Below are positions 11,111-21,500 of a DNA stretch of 64,000 nt, one piece after another. This stretch comes from Incurvaria masculella (lineage: Eukaryota > Arthropoda > Insecta > Lepidoptera > Incurvariidae), in contig OX335651.1 in the NCBI GenBank assembly GCA_946894095.1, forward strand, positions 16,948,501-17,012,500. The letters run 5' to 3'. Numbering within the stretch: position 1 is the stretch's first letter; every line of letters starts with the position of its first letter. The translations under genes and the position numbers were made by a program. Below the pieces are notes generated by a model. It saw nothing but the letters and a program-made list of their open reading frames with translations. It made no database searches and was not told the DNA's origin.

Positions 11111-12154
11111 AAATTCAGTGGGTACAAATTGTATTGTTTAGATACACGGCACACGGTTATAAGGGGATAGATAAACAAAAAGACGGAAGGACACCAAGTT
11201 GATTTTTTTATTTACCTATAAATAGTCTTAGTAATGGTTTAATAACTGCATGGTTTAAGTGGTTTAAACATATGATTGTTTTGTTATTTCTGCGCGAGTC
11301 TTGGGCGGCATTTGTTTGCAGCAGTAAAAAATGCTTTCTTTGGTGATGCTATGAAAACACTATCCAAACGACCAAACATGTTTTTCTATACAGTCATTGA
11401 CGTTTCAAATTATCAATTTCATATCAAATCTAATTCCATTGCTGTACCTTTAGGTGTTAACTCACTTTTGTGTAGTTCAATAGTAACCTAAATTAACGTT
11501 GAAAAACGAAAGATAACATACGAATAAGAAAAATAAACTAGATTAATAAGCGAACATTCTCAACGCTGGGCCTTCTTTCTTCCACCTCCCAGACAAACGT
11601 GGCTCAAGAAAGTTTCCAAATTGAGCGTTTACAATTCGAGTCATACGCTCCTGCAAATCTTTTTCAGAAGCGGCAGCGCCCACCTCGCTAATCCGGTACG
11701 TGCGCGCGGCTCGGCGGCCGACGCGAAACTGATATTTATAGCCCGAACGCGGTAAGCAGACTGACAAACTACCCGCGTTCTCGTGTCGCGGGACAATTTT
11801 TGAATTTAGAACAATGTCGTCGTGAGCAAACGTAGATAAGTGTACCACCTCCGCCTAGAATCATTATTTTAAATTTGGAACAACATCTCTCTTGATCAAT
11901 TGTAGATTTGTGTAGTGTAACCTCTAACTAGAAATTTTTTTTTAAATTAGAACGAAATGTTTCTGTGGACAATTGTAACTAAATGTATCATCTATGCGTA
12001 AAGGTGCTTGTGACGTAAGGATCTTTGTGACGTAAAACGGTGTAGTTTGACTACCAAAAAGTTTAAATAAATGAAATGAAAGAAGTAAGAATAAAATCTT
12101 TAAGTGTATCACCTCTGCCTGGAAGGACTTTAAAATCCTTGTCATTTTAAGGTG
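11111..12154. other. Stretch without recognisable gene
   Basis: A GC-richer block at 11560-11850 has a minus-strand frame of 101 codons with no known domain and no splice or polyA context. Around 11850-12140 several phrases of the type GTGTATCACCTCTGCCTGGAA recur, suggesting a decayed short tandem repeat. Confidence 0.35.
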
Positions 12155-12410
12155 CACTCATTCGATTACACACCGATTGCTGCGCGATTCCAAATCGATG
12201 CCGCGATAGCGTACCGTCATTTCGCTCTCATCGCGTCTCATTACGGCAACATTATGAAAAATGCGAGACAAGCTCGGCGGCGAGAAGCCGGTACTAAAAT
12301 AGACATTATGTTAAGTGCCACAATTACCGCGTGACTCGAGAAAAAGTTGTAACTGAAATGCTGCGAGGGCGGAGGGTTTGCCCTCGCGATTTTTTTTTTC
12401 TTGGTTGCCG
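12155..12410. promoter_or_regulatory. GC-rich island, possible conserved regulatory element
   Basis: CpG-containing sequence with AT cores (CATTACGGCAACATTATGAAAA, shortened here to its parts) and a terminal hairpin GCGAGGGC...GCCCTCGC followed by a T-run. No coding frame with domain resemblance. The regulatory role is inference from composition only. Confidence 0.25.
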
Positions 12411-12479
12411 CGAATTCTTATAGCACGCAGGGGTGGCGGAGAATATTTTTATTAATGTCTAGTTCATTGTTTTTTTTAT

Positions 12480-12570
12480 ATTTTCGAATATTAATGGCGC
12501 AGAACACATCTAGCGCCATGGTAAAAGAACTAGGTGCAACGCCAGGACCATTCAATGTTTTGCACATGTA
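12480..12570 (-). mobile_element. Degenerate SINE body fragment
   Basis: ACTAGGTGCAACGCCAGGACC corresponds to the ACTAGGTGCCATGCCAGGACC landmark of the SINE body found intact 180 bp downstream. Only about 90 bp is recognisable. Confidence 0.45.
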
Positions 12571-12618
12571 GCCAAACTCCTGAAAGGGAATGTCGTGGTA
12601 TGACATCCGATTAATTTC

Positions 12619-12996
12619 GGTATTTTTTTTTATGTGACTGGACATGGATGGCTATACCACACCTTCTGTCATGGTATTAGCCCAACACACCACATGGGAA
12701 CTAAGTGCCATGCCAGGACCTTCCTTATATTGCACGGCTACATTGAAATGGATGGAAAATACGGACAATTTTTATTGCCGCTTCGACCATCGTTCATTCA
12801 ATGCGATGGTACCAATCCGGGCGGGATTAACCCTACCACCTGTAAGTAAGGAAGGGGACCTACAGTTTAACGTGGAATCCGAACCACGGCCAGCCTCTCT
12901 GAACGGTCGAATGGTCACCCATCCAAGACCAGACCGAACCCAGCGTTGCTTAACTTCGGAGAGCGATCGCCGAAGTGTCGCGCCACTGGGCTATTG
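12619..12996 (-). mobile_element. 5S-headed SINE, near full length
   Basis: Reading the minus strand, the element starts with a 5S-rRNA-like head (CGATCGCTCTCCGAAGTTAA, then AGCAACGCTGGG, then TTGGATGGGTGACC). It continues through a body with GGTTCGGATTCCACG and GGTACCATCGCATTGAATG, and ends GTCCAGTCACAT plus an A-run (T-run at 12622-12631 on plus). The 5S internal control region (box A-like GTTAAGCAACG, box C-like GGATGGGTGACC) supports a pol III promoter derived from 5S rRNA (SINE3 type). Retroposition would depend on a LINE. Confidence 0.8.
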
Positions 12997-12999
12997 AGA

Positions 13000-13349
13000 G
13001 TTTCCTTAAAAAACCGCTCATTTTACCCGTAATTTAGATCGTATTGATAAATATATGTTTATACTTTCATTCTAATTACCATTGGGATGTTTATTCAATA
13101 CTTTTCGCTACATAAGTCTCAATTGATATTTTGTAATTTTAAAAATGTATGAAGTTAATCATAATTTTATGTCTAAAAGCGACATTCGTATTTAGTACAA
13201 TTTTTAAATTAAATTTGAAAAAGTGCAGTGGAAAATCTACTCTGAGACACCTCAGAACTCGCGGAACTAAAACTTCCTAAATATCTATAATCTCAATTAT
13301 TTTATTTTCCTAAATTCTTACCTCAGCAACCAAATCGTCAGCCCTGGGC
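13000..13349. other. AT-rich stretch without recognisable feature
   Basis: No ORF, repeat or hairpin of note. Confidence 0.4.
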
Positions 13350-13825
13350 ACAGGCGGCCGCCGCGCCCCGCTCGAGGTACGAACACACGTAAAGCGCCAT
13401 TTAATGTTGGCACGTTAAAATTAACATAAATAATAACGTCATTTTTTACCGCCCCCCCCACCTCCCCTCTCTTCGACTATTGCGTCATTTGCGCCGCCGA
13501 TGCGGGGGTGCTTTTTATTGCCGCGAGAGGTGCTTAAGTGAAAAATAAAAAATAAACACTCCGAAGTGATTCGCGCCATTTTTCTTCTCGCGGTTTTTTC
13601 CGGAGGTGCGCCTCGCCGCGAAGATTTCCATCTCAATACGTGGCCGCCATTGTTTTGGCAGCGCCCGCGAGCGTTGCGGCTGCAAATGGCACTTTGTATT
13701 TTAATTTTGGCTTAAAATTACGGTCCGACGGCCGCATTAGCTGCGAGTGTAATGAAAAATCTTTTGTTATGGTAATAATCCGGCTTCTTTGTGACGCTAG
13801 GAGTGCGGTAATAGTTTTTGAATAG
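13350..13825. promoter_or_regulatory. GC-rich island with clustered AT cores, enhancer-like
   Basis: CpG-rich sequence (GGCGGCCGCCGCGCC, GCAGCGCCCGCGAGCG) is interspersed with AT-rich cores resembling homeodomain and forkhead sites (AAAATTAACATAAATAATAA, AAATAAAAAATAAACAC) and a SOX-like CATTGTTTTGG. No frame with a domain. The pattern is typical of conserved non-coding DNA near developmental genes, but conservation cannot be tested here. Confidence 0.3.
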
Positions 13826-13874
13826 CAACAAATGAAAACATATTAACAGATCTGATCTTCCACTTATAAACAGT

Positions 13875-14698
13875 AAGGCTGAGATAAATAGTCGTAACCT
13901 AAACTAATTCTGAGATTAATAGATATTACTCGTGCTTGGCTTAGCTAAAGTATGGCTTCCAGCTGTCAAATTCGACATTCCTTCCATACATTTTATGTCA
14001 AAACTGACAGTCGGAAGCTATGGATCTCAGCATTACACTAACAAAATGTAGTATTTTGTGACGTCACTTTGACACATTTTGTATGGACGAAATCTCAAAT
14101 TAAGGTGGCCCAACCCGCTCAACTCCCCATACAAAAGGGGAAACAAGATCACGACCATATTTCTTGTCAAAGATCCCAAATTTTGCTCAAAATAGCTTTA
14201 TTAAATCCAACTAGATGTCTGATGACCGTTGGCATTGTAAAATTGTGTTTGGTTTCTAAGTTATAAGGTCTGAAATACAATAACTATGGAGGTGGATTAT
14301 GCAATGATAAAGTAAGAACATCTTAAAAAGATTAGTCATCAGACATAGCTTATTTAATCAAGATTTATAATCTATTTGGCTTTTGTTAAATTTTTGACTA
14401 CAGCGGTCGTGGTTTACTTTTAGCTATAAGTCGTTTTGTAATCAAAATTTTCGTAAATCTTACCAAATCATACACTATGCACATTGTCTTTTTTGTGGAC
14501 ATGTTGCATCTTCCTCATCACGGAGCCTGTCTTATTCTTTGAAACAGAGAAGGTCCCAGAGCGCAATAGCACGGTTTTGTACCATGCCCACGAATGAGTT
14601 AGTCCCGCCGGGTTGGGCCACCTTAATGCAAAGTGACGTCTCAAAGTACTACATACGTTTCGTTAGTCTTAGGCTGAGACTATTTGTCTCAGCCTAAG
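13875..14698. mobile_element. Outer MITE interrupted by a TTAA element
   Basis: The left end GGCTGAGATAAATAGTC (13877-13893) and the right end GACTATTTGTCTCAGCC (14678-14694) are inverted with one mismatch. The inner flanks around the inserted MITE are also inverted: ACTAACAAAATGTAGTA...GTGACGTCAC on the left mirrors GTGACGTC...TACTACATACGTTTCGTTAGT on the right. The right end additionally forms a perfect 13-bp hairpin by itself (14668-14698, loop TATTT). No coding sequence. Confidence 0.65.
14100..14622 (+). mobile_element. TTAA-flanked MITE (piggyBac-like), copy P1
   Basis: TTAA at 14100-14103 and again at 14623-14626. Just inside are inverted repeats GGTGGCCCAACCCG (left) and CGGGTTGGGCCACC (right). 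TTAA duplication is the hallmark of piggyBac-type transposases, so this is inferred to be a non-autonomous piggyBac derivative of about 520 bp. The internal frame of 65 codons has no domain. A reverse-complement copy lies at 32073 and a truncated one at 61699. Confidence 0.85.
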
Positions 14699-14699
14699 A

Positions 14700-15557
14700 A
14701 GTAATCATATTAAACTCTTCTGCATGATTAGGCAGTTAAATGAAAGCATATTTATACGTATAAATATCACTGCAAGCTTGCAGTAATCAAAAATAAATTA
14801 GGGCCGTTGTAGGGGAGCGATTTCCTTTTCCCTGCCATAAAACACAGGTCGAACGAAGGGCGGTCGACGGGAGCGTTCATTTTTAACGTTTTCATTTTAA
14901 AAATGGAACAAACAGAGCACTTCCTCCACTCAAGGTGCTAACTTCCCGCTCACCGACAGTTACAATAACAATTAAAATTTCGAAAATGGAACGACGTCCG
15001 CCATCGCGCTCCGACGGCGGCGGCCGTAAAAGGAACGTAAATAACAGGTTTCCGGTCACTAGGCGGGGCCGCGGAGTCGGCATGGAGACACCTGTCGTGG
15101 CTCGGCCCCCGCCCTTCCCCCACCTGTAGACACCGCGGGAGGTGGCGGTGAGCGCGCATATAACATGCATGATAGATAGGTGGTACATTGATATAGTATC
15201 GTGAGACGGATAGCCTGCGCGGATCTTTGTCTGACTCTCACACTATTAGTTATTCTGTGCTCTTGCCTCTATAGAACTCTTATTTAATACATCATATTTT
15301 GTGTTACTGTTGTTGTTGTGAACATACATGTTTATATTTTGTTTTATAGGTATCTATAAATCAATGTATGCAATGCTACCTGTATATGTTTGTCCCATTA
15401 TCTGGTTGATTTAAAGAGATAGACATTAGGCATTAGTCCGCCCTTGTATGTACCATGTGTATGAAAGCAATGAAGAATATTATTATGATGAATAACAAAC
15501 GTAGATACAAAAAAAATAGAAAATAAATACTGAAATGAAATCTCACCTAACTTTTTA
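14700..15557. other. Stretch without recognisable gene; GC-rich centre
   Basis: 15000-15150 is CpG-rich (CGCTCCGACGGCGGCGGCCG) and open in several frames, typical of GC-rich non-coding DNA. The rest is AT-rich. No feature supported. Confidence 0.4.
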
Positions 15558-15857
15558 TTAGGGTTCCGTACCCAAAGGGTGAAAACGGAAGCCTATTACT
15601 AAGCCTCCGCTGTCCGTCCGTCCGTCCGTCCGTCCGTCTGTCACAGGGCTGTATCTCATAAACCGTAGCAGATAGGAAGCTGAAATTTTCACAGATTATG
15701 TATTTATTTTGCCGCTATAACAACAACTAGGTAACATTATAAAATAATAAAAAAACAAAGGGGGCCCCATACAAACAACTTGTTTTTTTCTTGTAAATCT
15801 TGTACGATGGTACGGAACCCTTCGTGTGGGATTCCGACTCGCACTTGGCCGGTTTTT
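15558..15857 (+). mobile_element. Family A dispersed repeat, copy 4
   Basis: Full-length, starting AGGGTTCCGTACCC. It contains (TCCG)n at about 15609-15638 and ends with the hairpin region, where one base change (GGGATTCCGACTCGCAC) weakens the stem, then TTGGCCGGTTTTT. Confidence 0.85.
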
Positions 15858-16110
15858 ATTCAGAGTGCAACACCATAGCATATCTCAATCCACCTTACGA
15901 TATTGTTTACGAAGTCCTCGGCGGTATGTGGCCCATGTGTCGGCGGCACCTTGAGAAACGGAGGAGGCACGGGCGCAAGGTCGACGCAAGGTCGACGCGT
16001 CCTCTATTGATGATGTAAATCGTCGACATTCATTTGAAATTTCATAAATAAATATGTTAAAAGTTTATTATAATTCGAATAGAATTTTATTTCTCTAACT
16101 AAATTTAAAA

Positions 16111-16400
16111 CTAGCTGGGGTGCCCGGCTCCGGTCAGATTAATATTTCGACAACAGAGCCACCTATCGGGTCCGATTGTAAATTTAAACCATTCAAGGAC
16201 ACACCCGAACACACACAAAAAAATATCGAAATCGATTTATCCGTTTAGGAGCAGTTAAGGTGACAAACATACGTAGAGGGTTTTTTTTTCTCTAAACCAC
16301 CCCAATACTGAGGCGAACAAACAAAAAAAAATTATTCAAATCTGTTAGAGATTTAGCGAGACTTACGCAGGGCAATTGAATTTTATATATAGAGATTAGG
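16111..16400 (-). mobile_element. Helitron-like fragment starting with CTAG
   Basis: Inverted relative to the element at 1105-1365. CTAGCTGGGGTGCCCGGCTC is the reverse complement of the CTAG-terminated end, with the same GAGCCGGG core. The inner part contains GGAGCAGTTAAGGTGACAAA and an AT-rich TTTTATATATAGA end, as in small lepidopteran Helitrons. Non-coding. Confidence 0.6.
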
Positions 16401-16554
16401 GTTTTCCAAAAATTTTCTGGATAGTAACTAGGAGGACAAAAAACACTCAGTGAAAACACTATATGCAGGTTTGAAAGAAGTGAAAATACCCTAAATCATT
16501 TCCAGCGGAGGCTAGCGAGTTTGCAAAATTCGATTTTTTGCACGGACAGCTAAT

Positions 16555-16645
16555 GTCACACCTATACTGTCATGGAATTAGATAACACACCACTTGATAA
16601 TTAAGTGCCATGCCAGAACCTCCCCCATTTTGCAGGACTACTTCC
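16555..16645 (-). mobile_element. Degenerate SINE 3' body fragment
   Basis: Recognisable by CTGTCATGGAATTAGATAAC and AAGTGCCATGCCAGAACCT, which parallel the intact SINE at 12655-12725. About 90 bp remains. Confidence 0.55.
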
Positions 16646-17220
16646 TACATTTAAAATAAACGAATGTATGCTTTGAGTAACAGTTACCTTTAACGACAGT
16701 ATTATTTATTTGAATTTTGTTATTTCTAGCTTATGTTTTACCTTAAAATATGCAAAGTACAATACTAATTATGAGAACTTAGTGTCTGTCCCTTTCCAAA
16801 GCAACCCTTTTCAGTAGCCCAATCCATAAAAATGACAGCCTCAATTAGTTGACCAAGATTAATTTTGCTATAAATGCTTCAGAGCATGGCAACTAGTATA
16901 TGATGTGAGATTACCATGGTTAACACTCATCTTAAGGTTTATGGAAAACGGCTTACTCACGGTGTGTCGATGACATTTCACGACGTTTCGAACCAAACAT
17001 TTGGTCCATCATCACGCGAGCACCCGTGCCGGCGGCGGTCAACAGGGAACTGTCAGTTTGACGTTTTCCGCCGTTGACGAAGATTGTAGCTGTGGGTGGG
17101 GGTAGTCTTAGAAGAAATTTGGGCTGCGTTCCAAATGTCAGATGATGTGCAGTACGCACTCACTGTGTCTTGAGCGGTCCGGTTTTTCTTCTCTTCTCTT
17201 TGTCTGATTCTTCGTTAATG

Positions 17221-17442
17221 TATGAACATATAAGAGCAGCGAAGAAACAAGACCCTAACAAGTCAGCTGTTTGTGAGCATATTGACTCTGGCACGAATCA
17301 CTGGATTAGGTTTGATCAAGTGGAAATATTGGCAACATAATCTAGGTATATTTATCGCATAGTCCGAGAGTCCATAGAGATCTCGGATACAGAAACTGTA
17401 ATAGAGGGGATTCTTTCAAGTTGTCATCTGTTTGGAATCCGG
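17221..17442 (+). pseudogene. Penelope-like element GIY-YIG endonuclease fragment
   Basis: Reading from 17221, the translation runs YEHIRAAKKQDPNKSAVCEH, then a stretch with NHWIRFDQVEILA, then a stop (TAA 17338-17340), then RIVRESIEI. This order (HIRA..K, S.VCEH, H.I.FD.V.ILA, R..RE.IEI) is the C-terminal part of the GIY-YIG endonuclease that follows the reverse transcriptase in Penelope-like retroelements (family recognition from memory). The GIY-YIG core itself and the RT are absent, and an in-frame stop shows decay. It is a 5'-truncated dead copy. A DIRS or other GIY-YIG source is less likely. Confidence 0.6.
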
Positions 17443-17450
17443 TGTTGGCG

Positions 17451-17990
17451 CCGCTCAACTTAGATTGAGAGGACGTTGAAATATATTTTTTTTAGATTAG
17501 GTTCTCACCAGTTCTTCTTCGCTGTGATTAAGTGTCGAACGATAAAATAATACAAAATAGATGATGAATAAACAATAAAAAAATAGACAATACTTATTTT
17601 TCGAACTTGCAGAGTTTTTAATTAAATGTTCTGTTTCGTAACTCAGAAAATCTGATTTAACCCTATCTTCGTAGTGAAGTAACGTAGAACATAGGACAAA
17701 TATGTGGAAACACAAAACATAATTTATTGATCGGCCTTTTTTAGTAGATTCGATCTTTCGTTGACACTGAACATTTTCTGTTCATTGTGTTTATTTTCGT
17801 AGGAACGTATGTACACTAATCCTAAACATTTAACATAATTTTGCCGACAAACGGCACCTGGACCAGTGTATTTTGTGAACATTTAAGCAGAAATGGTTTG
17901 TTTATGAAACTGCTGCAGTTTAAAAGAAATAAACATTCACAGTGACCCAGTAATATGGCAGGCACCTGCTTTTCTAGGTCAGATAATTAT
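17451..17990. other. Stretch without recognisable gene
   Basis: AT-rich DNA flanking the LTR element; nothing recognised. Confidence 0.4.
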
Positions 17991-17991
17991 G

Positions 17992-17995
17992 ATAT
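17992..17995. repeat. Target-site duplication ATAT, left
   Basis: ATAT directly before the 5' LTR is repeated directly after the 3' LTR (23618-23621). Four bases is usual for Ty3/gypsy integrases, though the sequence is low complexity. Confidence 0.8.
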
Positions 17996-18527
17996 TGTTA
18001 CGAGCGCGCCCCGCTGCGAAGACATAGCGCTGATACACTACCAAAGTGCGCCAAATGGTTCCTTCGAATTTCAGTAGATGGCGCTACTTGTCTTATTGCA
18101 TTGCGCAGGCTATCGTATCACTGTCGTCCCATATAAAGTGACGCCTCGTCCAGCTGACTTCAGAAACAAATCTCGGACATTCTAGTAATGTCTCGAGGGA
18201 GATTGTTCTAGACTGCTGCCCTACATGGGCGCCTAGAAATCGGTGGAGTGTTCTGGAAAGAAGCTCCACCGATATAAAAGGCGCCCAAGGCGCTGAGGGC
18301 GGCAGTCTATTTTTGGAAGCGAAGTGAGCGACAACAAGCGATATAGAAGTGCAGTGAACTAGCTCTGAAGTGAATCAGTGAAGTGAGTGATATAGTTTGT
18401 AAATTAGTGTTTGAATTAACCTAGTGTGAAATTGTATTTGTGAGTTTGCTTGTGAATTAATCAAAATAAAGGAAGAGTATTGAGTATTGGTGTTTTCTTC
18501 TCTAATCTGCACCCTACCCGCGTAACA
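17996..18527 (+). repeat. 5' LTR
   Basis: 532 bp with 7-bp terminal inverted repeats TGTTACG/CGTAACA. U3 carries the promoter (TATAAAA 18273-18279). R probably starts at the A of GCAGTC (18304), and a polyadenylation signal AATAAA lies at 18465-18470, implying a long R of about 180 nt and a short U5. Identical to the 3' LTR except at 18116. Confidence 0.95.
18209..18309 (+). promoter_or_regulatory. LTR core promoter inside a nested inverted repeat
   Basis: Three nested inverted repeats share one centre. TAGACTGCTGCCCT (18209-18222) pairs with 18296-18309 (13 of 14), GGGCGCCT (18227-18234) with AGGCGCCC (18279-18286), and ATCGGTGGAG (18239-18248) with CTCCACCGAT (18264-18273). TATAAAA lies on the right side between arms, and the initiator-like GCAGTC is in the outer arm, 31 bp from TATA to the presumed start. 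The inner arm and loop contain GGAGT-GTTCT-GGAAA (18245-18259), three contiguous heat-shock-element pentamers (nGAAn, nTTCn, nGAAn) with one mismatch. The 3' LTR repeats all this at 23299-23399. Confidence 0.75.
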
Positions 18528-18529
18528 AT

Positions 18530-18547
18530 TGGTGTCAGAAGTGGGAT
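18530..18547 (+). other. Primer-binding site
   Basis: TGGTGTCAGAAGTGGGAT starts two bases after the 5' LTR. TGG pairs with the tRNA CCA end. The rest resembles the 3' end of a metazoan leucine tRNA (acceptor beginning GTCAG), an assignment from memory. Confidence 0.8.
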
Positions 18548-18552
18548 TAGAG

Positions 18553-21500
18553 ATGCCGATTACACCGAGAGAAGACCAGGAAGGCGTGAGGACCAGGAGC
18601 CAGACGGCAGCCGACACAACACCGGCCGAGGATGCAGCAGCCTCAGGAACTCAAGAATTCGAGAGCCATCAATTAATGACGCAAACTCCTGCCTTGGACT
18701 TGAACGCATTGATGACCTTCATGCAAGAACAGGCCCGCCGTCAAGAGGAGCAGATGCAAGAACAGGCCCGTCGTCAAGAAGAGCAGTTGCAAGAACAGGC
18801 CCGCCGTCAGGAAGAACAGGCCCGCCGTCAAGAAGAGCAGTTGCAAGAACAGGCCCGCCGTCAGGAAGAACAGGCCCGCCGTCAAGAGGAGCAGGCGCAG
18901 GAACATGCTCGCCGTCAGGAGGAGCAGCAGCAAGAACTGATGTGGGCCGTTAGGGAATCCAATGCCAAAATAAAGGAGAAGCTTGATGAGGTCAACTCTA
19001 AGATCGAAGAGCAAGACCAAACTCTCGGGCGCCATGAAGAGCGACTGAACGGGCTTGAGTCAAAGATATCCGAAGAAATGGAGAAAATCAAGACCTGTGG
19101 AGTAACTGTATCTTCATCTGCAACAACAGGAGCAAGATTTAAGGTTCCTCCTTTCGATGGTTTGACATCCTGGGCCGCTTACAAACTTCAGTTTGAATCA
19201 GTGGTTATTGCAAATAGCTGGAATGAGAACCAAGCACGAACTGCTTTGACCTTAGGACTTCGGGACAAGGCACTCCATGTTCTCGAGGCTTTAGGTCCCC
19301 AAATCACCTATGACGGACTTTTAGAAGCACTGGAGTCAAGGTTTGGCGACAAGCATTTGGAACACGTCTACCGAGCTCAACTTCGTGATCGAGTACAACG
19401 AGCAAGTGAAGGACTTCAACAGTGGGCACTGGAAATCGAAAAACTTGTCCGAAAGGCCCATCAATCATCATCGAATTCTTCGTTGGAAGATTACTTGGTG
19501 CAGGCTTTCGTGGATGGCATCAGGGACGTCGAAGTACGAGCTGCTGTACGATTGAGTCACCACACAACGGTGAAGGACGCTCTTGCCCACGCGTTGGAGG
19601 TCGAAGCGGTTCGATCAGATCCCCGAGCGCATCGAGTAAGAGAAGTGGTTTCGTCGGGAACCAGAGCACCTGTAAGACGTAAATTTACTCCCCGGTGCTA
19701 CAAGTGTAATGAACTGGGGCACCTTCGACCCAATTGCCCCAAAAATCAAACCGAAAGGCCTGATGCTGCAAATGAAGATGAAAAGGCCAGAACCGGGGGG
19801 CGGATGCTGGCTGGTAAAATAGAAGCCCCAAAAGTCACAATTTCGCAGGCATGTACTGGAAACAGCCTGCTCGTTGAAGGCCAAGTGAACGGGATATATT
19901 GCAACTTGACCTTGGATACTGGAGCATCCCGTACAATCGTTAAGTCAAAAACCTTTGGCCGCGTCATATGGAATCGTCGCCAGTATTTTAATGGTTGCAG
20001 GCTTCAGACAGCTACCGGCCAGCACATACCCGTTTATGGAGAGATAGAAGTTACGATTAAAATTGGATGTAAGACTTATCGTCATACCGCCGTTTTATCA
20101 GATATCATCGATGATTGCATTCTAGGTTTGGACTTTATGAGAACTAACAACTGTAAAATCGATGTGGCAAATGGCGTGCTAATATGTGGCAAAGAAGAAG
20201 TTTCTTGGCTACGCAAATGTGATGAAATTTCCTCAGATAAATTGGACACAGGGAGATCTAAAGTCGCCACTCTTTTGGAAGAAAGCAGACGGGACCTGAC
20301 TGTTGATGATTTCAAGAAAGCAACAAATCTACTTATGCGATATTCAGACATCTTCTCTTCGCACGACGGAGACATTGGGAGAACAAGCATGGTTAAGCAC
20401 CGCATCGACACAGGAGATGCTCTTCCAATACGTCAGAGGCCACGCCGCGTTCCCATAGCTAAAGAAGAAGAAGTTCAGAGAATGATAGCAGACATGCAGA
20501 AAAATAATGTTATAGAGACTTCATCAAGTCCATGGTGTTCACCCGTAGTTCTGGTAAAGAAGAAAGATGGCAACACCAGATTTTGTGTGGACTATCGTCG
20601 TTTAAATGATGTAACGAAAAAGGACAGCTATCCGATTCCTAGAATTGATGACACGCTGGATACATTGAGTGGCATGAAGTGGTTCACAACCCTGGACCTG
20701 AAGAGCGGCTACTGGCAGGTGGAAATCGACAACAAAGACAAAGACAAGACAGCGTTTACGACAGGGCATGGGCTGTGGCAATTCAAAGTGATGCCGTTTG
20801 GACTTTGTAATGCTCCCGCAACCTTCGAGAGGCTTATGGAACGAGTACTTTTTGGGCTGATCGGGGAAGCTTGTCTGGTGTACTTGGACGATATAATCAT
20901 ATTAGGGCGGACATTTGACGAGCACATCAAGAATTTGGAGAACGTTTTGAGCAAGATTCGCCAAGCTAACCTTAAACTAAGTGGCAAGAAGTGTTCTTTC
21001 TTCAAGCGTCAGGTTAGCTATTTGGGTCACGTTATCTCCGGAAATGGCATCCAAACTGACCCAAAGAAGATCGAAGCCGTACAGGAGTGGCCAATTCCAA
21101 AGGATAAGACTGAAGTTCGTGCCTTTTTAGGACTGTGCTCATATTACCGCCGTTTCGTCCGGAACTTCTCCGAGATTGCTAAGCCTCTGCATCGACTTAC
21201 AGAAGATAAGCGTCAATTTAATTGGGACAAGGACTGCGCAAATTCGTTTCAAGAACTAAAGCAACATCTCTGTAACACTCCTATCTTGGGCTACCCCGAA
21301 GCCGACAAAGAGTTCATAGTCGACACAGACGCAAGTAATACCGGAATCGGCGATGTACTCTCACAACGTCATGGGGACAAGGAGATCGTTATTGGTTATT
21401 TCAGCAAATCCCTTTCAAAACCAGAACGGAACTATTGTGTGACAAGACGAGAGCTTCTAGCAGTAGTAAAGACTTTGCAGCATTTCAACAAGTATCTTCT

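Noticed and set aside
13439..13636. Minus-strand 65-codon frame in the GC-rich island
   Set aside because: Low-complexity Gly/Arg-rich ends; explained by composition.
18480..19035. Proteins in other frames across the Gag repeat (plus 18480-18953, minus 18673-19035)
   Set aside because: They are frame shadows of the ARRQEEQ-coding minisatellite.
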